From Comamonadaceae bacterium (GTDB lineage: Bacteria > Pseudomonadota > Gammaproteobacteria > Burkholderiales > Burkholderiaceae_C), in NCBI GenBank assembly GCA_027483665.1, contig JAIXUC010000041.1:1-64000 (forward strand): a stretch of 64,000 nt of DNA. Reading direction: 5' to 3'. A model generated the notes under the pieces. It did no database searches and had not been told where the DNA came from. It saw only the letters and a program-made list of their open reading frames with translations. The translations under genes and the position numbers were made by a program. Below, in pieces: positions 27,801 to 35,840 of the stretch (positions are counted from its first letter, which is position 1; each line of letters begins with the position of its first letter).

Positions 27801-27972
27801 CGTGAACGGCGACGCCAACGACACGCTCGACATCGACCGAGGGGCAGGCGCTGCGCAATGGGCCAGTGCGCCCGTGGGCACAGCCACCTTCTCTGGCCTG
27901 ACCTACGACATCTACCACCACAACACGGCAGCTGCGCAACTGCTGGTGCAGCAAGGCGTGCAGGTCATCTGA
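24886..27972 (+). CDS. Large FG-GAP beta-propeller / RTX protein
   Basis: A 1028-aa extracellular-type protein. Residues 60-85 hold an acidic tract then a hydrophobic stretch; 110-325 hold repeats of the kind found in large adhesins (blocks around DTTPEVQLIVDGYN and DTVPEIQALLD). From about 330 to 810 there are seven FG-GAP units, each with a calcium loop such as GDVNGDGLVD, consistent with one seven-bladed integrin-like propeller. Residues 822-865 carry RTX nonapeptides (GTAGNDNL, GGLGNDTL, GGAGNDRF). The C-terminus lacks Cys and could be a type I secretion signal. No secretion genes are adjacent. Start is uncertain: no ribosome-binding site is visible before 24886. Role in adhesion is inference. 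Confidence 0.8.
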   Translation: MTTLPRGLLSAPVAQVTGQVLAQVSAPPVPLPAAPGAAPGAVGRARRPLPVRDPADPSNPEDETKEDDDEDVVLFWLFGVGLIAVSGDGGLDAPPVAPTPPAPPDPAIQQSLNLIRDYAQANTASAPAVPVGIAPQVVTYNQALVSGVNAGNLASMNDALTTLAVDGARADTTPEVQLIVDGYNRILAEADGVVGDTTGADPGSADYAAIGAEVGGAGTGDAESVSLLNDVIGRKTTADVDTVNEINALGSITERILQTAAGGVPGTAITVADFDTIGVTGVRTINLADLLAIIASTADSGTEVDTVPEIQALLDRLPVYLQDIVDPAVADGFVVNGEAVGVAPRSGYAVSTAGDVNGDGLVDFYIGAPGVDAPGGGVEGRAYLVFGKSTGTAVALSAVSAFAAGAGGYAWRGSTVSGEAGVSVGGGLDVNGDGIADGVVGVYRAAVGGATDSGAAVVTFGQTGTNQQFLDDTYAAGSGLGFSIIGAANLDLAGFSVALLPDMNGDGLAEVLLGSDGVNLPVGNNAGQAFLVFGKADDAPVNLAALGSAGFAMDGEAGNDEAGRAVGSAGDVNGDGLADLLVSAPNNDAGGSNAGRVYVVFGKPGTTTVSLNSVAAGGGGGFAITGEAAGFGADMFVSSAGDINGDGLADVLIGAPAANGTAGRSYVVFGKTGTGAVNLDDVAAGSGGFVINGQAAGDRAGVTVANAGDINGDGFDDLLVGARQADPGGVANAGASYLVFGRAGTAAINLSDVALGLGGFVIKGEAAGDVAGTVAGVGDVNGDGYADLAVGALAADTAGTNSAGKTYIIFGGSERYTTPTHPGTAGNDNLAGTAGNDQLVGGLGNDTLTGNGGRDVMLGGAGNDRFVLNASNFSALANNSGNAPDSIMRVDGGTGIDTLVFANSGGVGLNLNLAAVAEGRLRSIEQVDLSGDAANTFSLGLGDVLELSSANLFNSGNGWAGLAASVNRVQLRVNGDANDTLDIDRGAGAAQWASAPVGTATFSGLTYDIYHHNTAAAQLLVQQGVQVI

Positions 27973-27997
27973 GCGGCTGCTGGGCCTGGGGACAGCC

Positions 27998-29173
27998 TTA
28001 ACCGCCGCTGGCCTGCACCCGGGCCAGCACCTCGTTGGCAATCGCCAAGCTGGCGGTCAGCCCTGGAGACTCGATGCCGAACAACTGCACCACGCCCGGG
28101 CAGCCGTGTTGCGCCGGGCCGTCGATGCGGAAATCTGCGGCGGGCTCGCCAGGGCCGCTGAGCTTGGGGCGAATGCCGCTGTAAGCCGGTGCCAAAGCGC
28201 CATCCGGCAAGCCCGGCCAATAGCGCCGCACTTCTGCTGCGAATGCCGCGATGCGCGAGGTGTCGACTTGGTAGTCGAGTGCGTCGCCAGCCAGGTTTGC
28301 ACTGGAGTTGCCAAGCCACTCCACGTCAGGCCCAAACTTCGCTTGGCCGCCCAGGTCCAGCGTGAGGTGAACGCCCAAGCCGCCGTCTTGTGGCGTGGGG
28401 TAGATCAGCCGCGAAAAAGGCGCGCGGCCCTGCAAGCTGAAGTAGTGGCCGCGGGCCAAATGCCGTGCCGGAATGTGCTGTGACGGGAAGCCCTGCATGG
28501 CCTGCGCCACGGCTTGCGCGTCCAGCCCAGCGGCGTTGATGAGCCAGCGCGCGTGCAGCTCGAAACCTTCTGCTTCAGCACCCAAGTCTGATTCTGAGCC
28601 TACCCACACCCGCCAGCCATCAGCCAGCCGCTCGGCCCGAGCGATGGGGCTGGCCAAGGCCAGCGTGGCACCGGCGTTTTCTGCATCGCCCAGCAGGCTG
28701 GTCATCAGGCCGTGGCTGTCGACGATGCCGCTGTTAGCCGACAGCAGGGCCGCGGTGCATTGCAGAGCAGGCTCCAGCGCTTTTGCTTGCTGTGCGTCGA
28801 GCCAGGTGAGGCCAGGCACGCCGTTGCGCTCGGCTTGCGCTGCAATGGCTTGCAGCTTGTCCAGGCGTTCGTCAGTGGCCACCACCAGCTTGCCGCAACG
28901 TTGGTGCGCCACGCCGCGCTCGGCGCAGTAGGCGTACAGCAGGTCTCGGCCTTCGCCGCACAAGCGCGCTTTGAGGCTGCCCGTGGGGTAGTACAGCCCG
29001 GCGTGAATGACCTCGCTGTTGCGCGAAGACACGCCCGAGCCGATGCGCGTGGCCTTCTCTGCGATCACCACCTCCAGCCCCGCTTGCGCGAGTGCCCGTG
29101 CGCAAGCCAGGCCCACCACGCCAGCGCCCATCACGAGCGCGTCGATGCGGTCAACGGGTGCGGCTGATGTCAT
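27998..29173 (-). CDS. FAD-dependent oxidoreductase, L-2-hydroxyglutarate oxidase-like
   Basis: A 391-aa flavoprotein of the DAO superfamily. The dinucleotide-binding loop [19 protein letters not shown] is near the N-terminus, followed by [19 protein letters not shown], which is characteristic of the LhgO/L2HGDH group that oxidises L-2-hydroxyglutarate to 2-oxoglutarate. The C-terminal SGIRPKLSG block is also typical. No signal peptide. It stands alone: convergent with the RTX gene, divergent from the carrier gene. Confidence 0.85.
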   Translation of the reverse strand: MTSAAPVDRIDALVMGAGVVGLACARALAQAGLEVVIAEKATRIGSGVSSRNSEVIHAGLYYPTGSLKARLCGEGRDLLYAYCAERGVAHQRCGKLVVATDERLDKLQAIAAQAERNGVPGLTWLDAQQAKALEPALQCTAALLSANSGIVDSHGLMTSLLGDAENAGATLALASPIARAERLADGWRVWVGSESDLGAEAEGFELHARWLINAAGLDAQAVAQAMQGFPSQHIPARHLARGHYFSLQGRAPFSRLIYPTPQDGGLGVHLTLDLGGQAKFGPDVEWLGNSSANLAGDALDYQVDTSRIAAFAAEVRRYWPGLPDGALAPAYSGIRPKLSGPGEPAADFRIDGPAQHGCPGVVQLFGIESPGLTASLAIANEVLARVQASGG

Positions 29174-29237
29174 GGTGTGGTCAGTTGAAGAGGGGCGCTG
29201 CCTGCTGCATGCTTTCTGCCCGCGTTATTCTGCAGCC

Positions 29238-30296
29238 ATGACTTCCACCCCACGCCTGCCCTTCCTTGGCCCCAACTGGTTCTCACTGGTCATGGGTTTG
29301 TCCGGCTTGGCCTTGGCGTGGTACCGCGCAGCCAGCTTGCTGGGCAACTCGGCTTTGTGGGTGGCTGAGGGTTTGGGTGTACTTGCTGCCGGGGTGATGT
29401 TGGTGCTGCTGGTCACCAGCGTTTGGCGCTGGCTGCAACACCGCCCCGCGTGGATGGAAGACCTGCACCACCCGGTGCGCCACCCATTCGTTGCAGCCAT
29501 GCCCATCGGCCTGATGTTGTTGGCCACGGTGTGGGTGCAGCTGCGCGGGCCTTCTGCTCCGGTGCTGGGTTTGTGGCTGCTGGGCTCGGTGTTGCAGGTG
29601 CTGGTCACGGTCTGGGTGCTCTCGCGCTGGGTGCGCGGCGAAGGCTTGAAGGGACTCGGCTGGGCTGCTTTGACGCCCGCCATGTTCATTCCCGTGGTGG
29701 GCAACGTCGTGGCACCTTTGGGCGGCGTGGCGCTGGGCATGCCGCAGTGGTCTGCGGCGCAAGCCGCCATTGGCCTGATGTTCTGGCCCGTGCTGCTGGG
29801 GCTGTTGATGGTGCGCATCGGCATGGTGGGCATGTGGCCGCCACGCTTGTTGCCCACCACCTTCATCACGATTGCGCCGCCTGCTGTGGGCGGCCTGGCG
29901 CTGCTTAACCTGGGCGCGCCGCCTTTGTTGGCCTGGGCTGCCTGGGGTTGCGCGATGTTCTTTGCCGCTTGGTCTGCCACCACACTGCGCCCCGCGCTCA
30001 AGCAGCCCTTCGGCTTGGCTTTCTGGGGCATGTCTTTTCCCTTGGCTGCACTGGCCGCCTTGAGCCTGCGCTTGGCCGGCAGGAGCTCTGCTGCTTCGGT
30101 GTCGGCAGGTCAGTTGGCTTTGGAGCTGGTGGCGCTGGCCACCCTGGCACTGGCCAGCGTGGTGATCGGCTGGCTGTTGTGGTCCACCGTCAAAGGCTTG
30201 CTGAACGGCACGTTGCTGGTGGCAGAGCCTGCACCCGGTGCACCCTCGGCAACTGCAGCAACACCAGCACCCGCCGCCACCCCACCATCCGGCTGA
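29238..30296 (+). CDS. TDT family carrier (SLAC1/TehA-like), candidate sulfite exporter
   Basis: A 352-aa membrane protein with about ten hydrophobic segments and the family start FLGPNWFSLVMGLSGLALAW. The TDT family includes TehA, plant SLAC1 anion channels and fungal Ssu1 sulfite efflux pumps. Because its stop codon lies eight bases from the end of soxB, and the sox cluster releases sulfite as a possible intermediate, export of sulfite is a reasonable inference. The C-terminus is a short Ala/Pro/Thr-rich tail. The start at 29238 gives the conserved N-terminus; the frame extends upstream to 29007 without family features. Confidence 0.75.
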   Translation: MTSTPRLPFLGPNWFSLVMGLSGLALAWYRAASLLGNSALWVAEGLGVLAAGVMLVLLVTSVWRWLQHRPAWMEDLHHPVRHPFVAAMPIGLMLLATVWVQLRGPSAPVLGLWLLGSVLQVLVTVWVLSRWVRGEGLKGLGWAALTPAMFIPVVGNVVAPLGGVALGMPQWSAAQAAIGLMFWPVLLGLLMVRIGMVGMWPPRLLPTTFITIAPPAVGGLALLNLGAPPLLAWAAWGCAMFFAAWSATTLRPALKQPFGLAFWGMSFPLAALAALSLRLAGRSSAASVSAGQLALELVALATLALASVVIGWLLWSTVKGLLNGTLLVAEPAPGAPSATAATPAPAATPPSG

Positions 30297-30304
30297 AACG
30301 CCGA

Positions 30305-32035
30305 TCAGAGCGCCACGCCGGGGTTGGGCAACACGCCTTCCAGCGTCGGCACGTTGGCTTTTCTCGGGGCTACCTTGGGGTTGGCGCGCAGCCAGGTTTC
30401 CACCACTTCCCACACCTGCGGCAGGCCTTGGGTGCGGGCCTCGGGTGAGACGGGTGCCCAACCCGCCACCTTGTAGGTTTTGTTGGCCTCTATCGGCTTG
30501 CCGCCCAAGCGCATGTCCTCGATGCGCTGGCCCATGGCGGCGGTGGGTCGGCAGCGGTAGCTCATGCCGCCCACGCGCACCATGTCGCCGCCTTGCTGGT
30601 AGTAGGGGTCGGGGTTGAAGAGGTTGTCGCACACGTCTTCAAGCACGGTTTTGATGGTGGCGCCGGTCATGTCTGTGACCGTGGCATAGGAATAAGTAGT
30701 GGCCGTCATGTCCATCAGCCATTCGCGCGTGATGGCCTGGCCCGGCAGCAAGCTGGTGCCCCAGCGGAAACCGGGCGAGAAAGCGATTTCTGCGCCTTGC
30801 ACGGCCATCAATGCATCGACCAGAAGTTGGTCGCCGGTGCCGTTGAAGTTGCCGCGCCGGTACAGCGTGCCCTCGGTGATGGCGAGTTGCTGGCCCAGCC
30901 GCGACTCGTAGGGCGCGCGGATTTTTTGAATCAGCGCTTGCATGCCTGCATCAGCGGGCAGCATGTTGGAGAAAACGGGTAGCAGCTTGTAGCGGAAGTC
31001 GGCCACGCGCCCGGCTTTCACGTCAAAGTCGAGTACGCCCAAGAACTTGCCGTTGGAGCCAGCGTTGGTGACGATGGTTTTGCCGCCTGCGTTGGCCACC
31101 AACTGCGGTACGGGCACGCCGTCGTGCGTGTGGCCGCCCAGAACAGCGTCGATGCCGCGCACGCGGCTGGCCATCTTCAAGTCCACGTCCATGCCGTTGT
31201 GCGACAGCACCACGACCACCTTCGCGCCCTTGGCACGAACTTCATCCACCATCTTTTGCAGGTTGTCGTCCTGGATGCCAAAACTCCAGTCGGCCACCAT
31301 GTAGCGCGGGTTGGCAATCGGTGTGTAGGGGAAGGCTTGGCCGATGATGGCGCAGGACACGCCATTCATTTCGCGCAGCACGTAGGGTTTGAAGACCGGG
31401 TCGCCAAAGTCGGCGGTCTTGACGTTTTGCGCCACAAATTCGATGTGACCAGCCAAGTCTTTGGCAATGATTTCCTGCACCCGCTCCATGCCGTAGGTGA
31501 ACTCCCAGTGGCCGGTCATGACGTCCACGCCCAACAGCTTGGTCGCGTCCACCATGTCTTGTGCGTTGGTCCACAGCGAGGTGGCAGAGCCTTGCCAGGT
31601 GTCGCCGCCGTCCAGCAGCAAAGCGCCTGGGCGGCTGGCCTTCAGGCGCTTGACGAGGGTCGCCAAGTGCGCGAAGCCACCCACCTTGCCGTAGCGGCGT
31701 GCAGCGCGCTCGAAGTCGAGGTAGGTCAGGGCGTGCGCAGTGGGTGTGCCCGGGCGCAGACCGGCGGCCTTGAGCAAGTGCTCGCCCACCAGATGCGGCA
31801 ATTGGCCTTTCATGCCGGCCACGCCCAAATTGACGCTGGGTTCGCGGAAGTACACCGGCAGCAACTGCGCGTGGCAGTCGGTCATGTGCAGAAAGGACAC
31901 CTGCCCGAAGCGGGGCAGGTCGTACAGGCCCCCGGCTGCAGTGGCGGCGTCTGCCTCGGCGTGCTGGCCCAATGACAGGCCCGCCACGCTGGCCGCCCCC
32001 ATGACCTGCATGAACTCACGTTTGGATAGATTCAT
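30305..32035 (-). CDS. soxB: Thiosulfohydrolase SoxB
   Basis: A 576-aa periplasmic di-manganese enzyme that hydrolyses the sulfone group from thiosulfonate-loaded SoxYZ, releasing sulfate. Metal-binding motifs of the calcineurin/5'-nucleotidase superfamily are visible: MTDCHAQ (Asp53, His55), DGGDTWQGS, VLSHNGMDVD and GGHTHDG. The N-terminus SKREFMQVMGAASVAGL is an export signal of the type seen in SoxB. It is the last gene of the soxCDYZAXB run and is separated from soxX by a terminator hairpin. Confidence 0.96.
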   Translation of the reverse strand: MNLSKREFMQVMGAASVAGLSLGQHAEADAATAAGGLYDLPRFGQVSFLHMTDCHAQLLPVYFREPSVNLGVAGMKGQLPHLVGEHLLKAAGLRPGTPTAHALTYLDFERAARRYGKVGGFAHLATLVKRLKASRPGALLLDGGDTWQGSATSLWTNAQDMVDATKLLGVDVMTGHWEFTYGMERVQEIIAKDLAGHIEFVAQNVKTADFGDPVFKPYVLREMNGVSCAIIGQAFPYTPIANPRYMVADWSFGIQDDNLQKMVDEVRAKGAKVVVVLSHNGMDVDLKMASRVRGIDAVLGGHTHDGVPVPQLVANAGGKTIVTNAGSNGKFLGVLDFDVKAGRVADFRYKLLPVFSNMLPADAGMQALIQKIRAPYESRLGQQLAITEGTLYRRGNFNGTGDQLLVDALMAVQGAEIAFSPGFRWGTSLLPGQAITREWLMDMTATTYSYATVTDMTGATIKTVLEDVCDNLFNPDPYYQQGGDMVRVGGMSYRCRPTAAMGQRIEDMRLGGKPIEANKTYKVAGWAPVSPEARTQGLPQVWEVVETWLRANPKVAPRKANVPTLEGVLPNPGVAL

Positions 32036-32064
32036 ACATCAGCAATCAACGAGATATGTTGGAG

Positions 32065-32089
32065 AAAAAAAGCCCGGGCAGGCCGGGCT
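32065..32089 (-). terminator. Intrinsic terminator between soxX and soxB
   Basis: On the minus strand, seven-base GC arms (32089-32083 and 32077-32071) with a short loop, followed by at least six T. It lies in the transcription direction inside the sox gene run, between the soxX stop at 32124 and the soxB start at 32035. Confidence 0.8.
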
Positions 32090-32123
32090 TGCGCAGAGGC
32101 GCATTCAAAACGGTTCGCTCCAC

Positions 32124-32792
32124 TCACTGGTTGACGGGCGATTTGGGGTCAAGCAGCAAGGCCATGATGTCCTTGATCTGCTTCTCGCTCAGGATGCCCA
32201 AATGTCCGGCGCGCGGCATGTTCGAGCAAGCGTTGTAAGCCTTGGAGTTGTAGATACGGCCCCAGGTGTATTCCACGATGGGCTTGGACAGTGGGCTGTC
32301 GGGGTCGGTCACGCCGCGCATCTTGCCGTACTGGTAGAGGCTCGGGCCAATGGTGCCGAAGGAGATTTCTTCCTTGCTGATCTGGTGGCAGTTGTAGCAA
32401 TTGCCGCCATTGACCTGGGTGGCCGAATCGGTCCAGGTCAGGCCACGGCCACTTTGGGCAATGGCTTCACCCGACTTCCAATCACCCAAAAACCGGCCGT
32501 CGCTGGGCCACTTGATGGTTTTCATGTTCGCAGCTTCCAGGCGCTTGGCCGTGTCTTCGTCCAGCGGCTTGCCGGCCACATCGGCAGCGTTGCACAACTG
32601 CAGCGTCTCATCGATGGCGGTGACGCGATCGACCTTGGCAATGCCTTGATCGCGAAACGCGGTTTTGACCATTTGCGCGGTCAGAGCGTCAAGCTCGGCG
32701 GCGCTGGGGCCACTGAAGCCCACGGCGCAGCCTGCCAGCGCCAAAACAGCGGTGCACGCGGCCAATCCCAGAGATAACTTCTTGGCATTCAT
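32124..32792 (-). CDS. soxX: Sulfur-oxidizing c-type cytochrome SoxX
   Basis: A 222-aa monoheme cytochrome, partner of SoxA in the SoxAX complex that couples thiosulfate to the SoxY cysteine. Heme site is CYNCH at 132-136 and the probable axial methionine is Met192 in SNMPRAGH. The N-terminus has a lipobox-like LAGC at residues 19-22, so it may be membrane-anchored, which is less usual for SoxX. An N-terminal extension of about 90 residues precedes the cytochrome core, as in many betaproteobacterial SoxX proteins. Confidence 0.95.
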   Translation of the reverse strand: MNAKKLSLGLAACTAVLALAGCAVGFSGPSAAELDALTAQMVKTAFRDQGIAKVDRVTAIDETLQLCNAADVAGKPLDEDTAKRLEAANMKTIKWPSDGRFLGDWKSGEAIAQSGRGLTWTDSATQVNGGNCYNCHQISKEEISFGTIGPSLYQYGKMRGVTDPDSPLSKPIVEYTWGRIYNSKAYNACSNMPRAGHLGILSEKQIKDIMALLLDPKSPVNQ

Positions 32793-32816
32793 AGGGGTCT
32801 CCTTGGTCGCGCCGCT

Positions 32817-33629
32817 TCAGCGCTTGATGGTGGGCACAGCCGACACGGCACCTTGCGCGTTCACGCCCAAGTACACGCTGAGTGCGGTGAGTGCGTCACT
32901 GCCGAAGCCGGGGTAGGGGAAGCGTTGTTGTCGGTAGCAATCGTTCAGGCGTTGTTGCATGCCCCACATCTGGCCGTTGGACACGCGGTAGGCCGGCCAG
33001 GCCGCAAAGCCTATCCCGTCGCCTGGGTTCTTGGTCAGCAAGGGCAGGTCCTGCAGGCGGATGCGCTTGCCTTCTTCACCGTGGCAAGAGGCGCAAGAAA
33101 AATCATGCGTGCCTGCACGTTGGAAAAACAGGCGCTTGCCCACCTCGTAATAAGTTTTCTCTTGCAAGTGCTCCTGCGGCACCTGGAACTTCATGCCCTT
33201 GGACTGCGTGGCCACCCAAGTGGCGATGGCCGTGAGGTTGGCCATCTCGCCTTGACCAAATGAAGTGGCCGCGACGGCCTTGGCATCGAAGCCCTGCAGC
33301 GTTTCCATGCAGGTGAGCAAGCGCGATTCCATGTCTTGCACCTTTTGGGTGTCTGCAAAGTAGCGCGGCAACTCGACAAACACGCCCTTCACCACACCCG
33401 GGCCTTTGCCCAGGTCACATTTTTCGAGCGTGGCATTTTTGGGGCCGCGCGGCTTTTTCCACAGATCCTCGCCCTTGGCCTCGAACAGCTCAGCCGGGTT
33501 GCCGTCGGCCAGCAGTGCGCGGTATTCCTCGATGGCTTGGGTCGCTGTGCGACCGCCGGTCTGAGCCAAAGCGCAAAAAGGAAGCGCGCTGCCGAGCAGC
33601 AGGCTCCACATCAGTTGGGTTTTTCTCAT
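32817..33629 (-). CDS. soxA: Sulfur-oxidizing c-type cytochrome SoxA
   Basis: A 270-aa periplasmic cytochrome. The catalytic heme site is CASCH at 179-183, and Cys231 in NDCYRQQRFPYPG is the expected persulfide axial ligand. In the N-terminal half, the first heme motif of diheme SoxA proteins has been replaced by two single cysteines (Cys71, Cys107), which presumably form a disulfide; this is therefore the monoheme type. Signal peptide ends at ALAQ. It is separated from soxZ by 100 bases containing a terminator. Confidence 0.95.
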   Translation of the reverse strand: MRKTQLMWSLLLGSALPFCALAQTGGRTATQAIEEYRALLADGNPAELFEAKGEDLWKKPRGPKNATLEKCDLGKGPGVVKGVFVELPRYFADTQKVQDMESRLLTCMETLQGFDAKAVAATSFGQGEMANLTAIATWVATQSKGMKFQVPQEHLQEKTYYEVGKRLFFQRAGTHDFSCASCHGEEGKRIRLQDLPLLTKNPGDGIGFAAWPAYRVSNGQMWGMQQRLNDCYRQQRFPYPGFGSDALTALSVYLGVNAQGAVSAVPTIKR

Positions 33630-33689
33630 GGTCTTCCTCGGGAGTTGGGCCGCAGCACTCTGGCGGCGCTGCTGGCGATCAGGGATCTG

Positions 33690-33722
33690 AAAAAAGCCCG
33701 GCTGCTGTAGCAGGCCGGGCTT
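33690..33722 (-). terminator. Intrinsic terminator between soxZ and soxA
   Basis: On the minus strand, arms AGCCCGGC (33721-33714) and GCCGGGCT (33702-33695) with an 11-base loop, followed by T at 33695-33690. It lies in the direction of sox transcription. Confidence 0.8.
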
Positions 33723-33729
33723 TCTATTC

Positions 33730-34041
33730 TTAGGACACCGACGCCTCGTCGGTTCGGGTTTCGCCCTTGTTGTCTTTCCAAGTCAGTGCCACCTTGTCAC
33801 CCGCCTTGGCGCCTTTGATGGTGAACTGCAAGAAAGGGTTTTTGGAAACCGCCGGGCCCCACTCGGTGGTCATGACGACCTTGCCGTTGTGGCTGGCGCT
33901 GACTTCTGTGATGTGCCAAGCAGGCACCAGCTTGCCTGCAGCATCGCGGCGCTGGCCAGTTTCCATTTCGTGGGACATGAGCACGCGCACGAGGGCTTTG
34001 TCGCCCTGGGCTTGTGCACGGATGCGCATCGGATCTGTCAT
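33730..34041 (-). CDS. soxZ: Thiosulfate oxidation carrier complex protein SoxZ
   Basis: A 103-aa immunoglobulin-like protein that pairs with SoxY to form the carrier of the sulfur intermediate. It has no signal peptide, as expected, since it is co-exported with SoxY by the Tat system. Recognisable blocks are LVRVLMSHEMETGQRRD and NPFLQFTIKGAKAGD. It lies 64 bases downstream of soxY. Confidence 0.96.
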   Translation of the reverse strand: MTDPMRIRAQAQGDKALVRVLMSHEMETGQRRDAAGKLVPAWHITEVSASHNGKVVMTTEWGPAVSKNPFLQFTIKGAKAGDKVALTWKDNKGETRTDEASVS

Positions 34042-34105
34042 GGTCTTGCTCCTGAATCGGGGTGAGGGAAATGAAGTGGGTGATGGTCTGGTCGCAACAG
34101 CGGAA

Positions 34106-34567
34106 TCAACCGCCGCAACCGCCGAGCGTGACCTTCACTTCTTTCTTGGAAAACAGCGTGCGGCCGTCGTTCATGATGGCCACGGCGTAGACGTCTGAGG
34201 ACTGGCCCATCTTGGCGCGGGTGGAGAAGTTGGCCTCCACCGCGTCGGTCACATTGAAAGTGGCGACCAGCGCATTGGGGTTCTTTTCGACCAGCACCAG
34301 CAGTTGCTTCACGCCGGGCAGCGTGGACGACACCGCCAGTGGCACAACAGCGCCGTTTTCTGCAATGTCCGGGCCCGTCAGCACAACGCCCGCGTTTTCG
34401 ACTGGGGCGGAGGTACCGCCCAGCGCCTTGGCTGCATCGGCAACGGTTTTGGCTTCAAAGGCTTTGGCGTTCCAGGCCGCGTGGGCGAACTGCGGGAACA
34501 TGCCAGTGCCTGCGAGCAAGCCGGCCAGCACGGCGCCCTGTTTGAGCGATTCACGACGGTTTTGCAT
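34106..34567 (-). CDS. soxY: Thiosulfate oxidation carrier protein SoxY
   Basis: A 153-aa carrier protein. The C-terminus ends in GGCGG, the swinging arm whose cysteine bears the sulfur substrate through the whole Sox cycle. The N-terminus NRRESLKQGAVLAGLLAG is a Tat-type signal. The ribosome-binding site AGGAGA lies upstream of the ATG. It is translated with soxZ. Confidence 0.97.
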   Translation of the reverse strand: MQNRRESLKQGAVLAGLLAGTGMFPQFAHAAWNAKAFEAKTVADAAKALGGTSAPVENAGVVLTGPDIAENGAVVPLAVSSTLPGVKQLLVLVEKNPNALVATFNVTDAVEANFSTRAKMGQSSDVYAVAIMNDGRTLFSKKEVKVTLGGCGG

Positions 34568-34652
34568 GGTGGGGTCTCCTAGGAAAAAGCGATGAATGAA
34601 TGGTATGCCTGCTTGTCATTGGCTGACAAAGGGTTTTCGACTGAGTTGCCGT

Positions 34653-35840
34653 TCACTTGGCACCTGCCGCCAGCCAAGCCGCAAGGGCACGGGCATCGGC
34701 GTCGGGCAAGGACTGAGCCGGCATGGGAATGGGTCCCCACACGCCGCCGCCACCTTTTTTGATTTTGTTGGCGATGTAGTCCGCATTGCCCGGGTACTTC
34801 TTGGCGATGTCAGTGAAGCTGGGGCCCAGCAGTTTGGCGTTGGCTGCGTGGCAAGCCGTGCAGGTGTGCTTATTCGCCAAGGCCAGTGCGGATTTGCTAT
34901 CCAGGACTCCCGTTGCGGAAGCTGCGTTCGCTGTCGCCGGAGAAGCAGGCACTGCCGCGACCACTGCGCCCGCCGGTGCCGGCACTGCTTTCACCGACGA
35001 ACCCAACGGTGCTGCGCTGCGCGGCGAAGAAGACTTGTCCTCGGGGCGCGAGGTGTCAGCGCCAACTTGCGGGCCAAAGAGCCGGCTTTGCTCGGCCAGG
35101 TTGCCGTGCGCGTTGCGCGCAAAGTCGGGCAGGAAAGACGCCACCTTGGGCTCTGCCACACAGTTGGACATGCACGCCGACCCCTGAACGTCGGGCTTGC
35201 GTGAGCCACCCAACTCGTTGCCCGGCCACATGGCGTGCGCAGTGGTCATGCCGTTGCGGTTGGGCAAGCGCGCCTGGGTTTGCGCCATGTTCTGGTCGCT
35301 CAGCACATAGTTGTCGGGGACGATGCCACCCAGGTTGAGCATGTAGGCGGTGACCGCATAGACCTCGTCGGGTTTGAGCGACTTGGGGTTGGTCCAAGGC
35401 ATGGCGCGGTTGATGTAGTCCCACAGCGTGGACAACTGCGACACCTTCATGAGGGTGGTGCGGCCAGGGTAGGACTCATCCGTCAGCCGCGCTACCACGC
35501 CGGTTTCCATATCGCGCGCGGTGGTGCCGCCCACCAAGGGGCTGAACACCGAATTCGACTCTCCGAACACGCCGTGGCAAGAAGCGCACTGGCTCTCCCA
35601 CACGTTCATGCCGGCCGCCACCGAGCCTGAACCTTTGGGCAGGCCTTTGAAATCGGGGCGCACGTCAATGTCCCAAGCCGCCACTTCCTTGGGCGTCGCC
35701 GGCCGGCCCACGCCGGGAAAGGCGCTGCCCATGGCGCTGGCGGTTTTGGCTGTTTGCGCCAGAGCTGGCGCGGGCGCAACAAGCCATGCGACCAGCAGGG
35801 CGGCGCACAACAGCGGGGCGCGCTCAAGAGACTTGAACAT
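34653..35840 (-). CDS. soxD: Sulfite dehydrogenase cytochrome subunit SoxD
   Basis: A 395-aa diheme cytochrome, electron-accepting subunit of the SoxCD sulfur dehydrogenase. The first heme site, CASCHG, is near residue 85 and the second, CTACHA, near residue 333. The two cytochrome modules are joined by an Ala/Pro/Val-rich linker of about 60 residues. Signal peptide ends at ALAQ. Its start overlaps the end of soxC by 17 bases, indicating coupled synthesis. Presence of SoxCD means that thiosulfate can be fully oxidised to sulfate without sulfur globules. Confidence 0.93.
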   Translation of the reverse strand: MFKSLERAPLLCAALLVAWLVAPAPALAQTAKTASAMGSAFPGVGRPATPKEVAAWDIDVRPDFKGLPKGSGSVAAGMNVWESQCASCHGVFGESNSVFSPLVGGTTARDMETGVVARLTDESYPGRTTLMKVSQLSTLWDYINRAMPWTNPKSLKPDEVYAVTAYMLNLGGIVPDNYVLSDQNMAQTQARLPNRNGMTTAHAMWPGNELGGSRKPDVQGSACMSNCVAEPKVASFLPDFARNAHGNLAEQSRLFGPQVGADTSRPEDKSSSPRSAAPLGSSVKAVPAPAGAVVAAVPASPATANAASATGVLDSKSALALANKHTCTACHAANAKLLGPSFTDIAKKYPGNADYIANKIKKGGGGVWGPIPMPAQSLPDADARALAAWLAAGAK

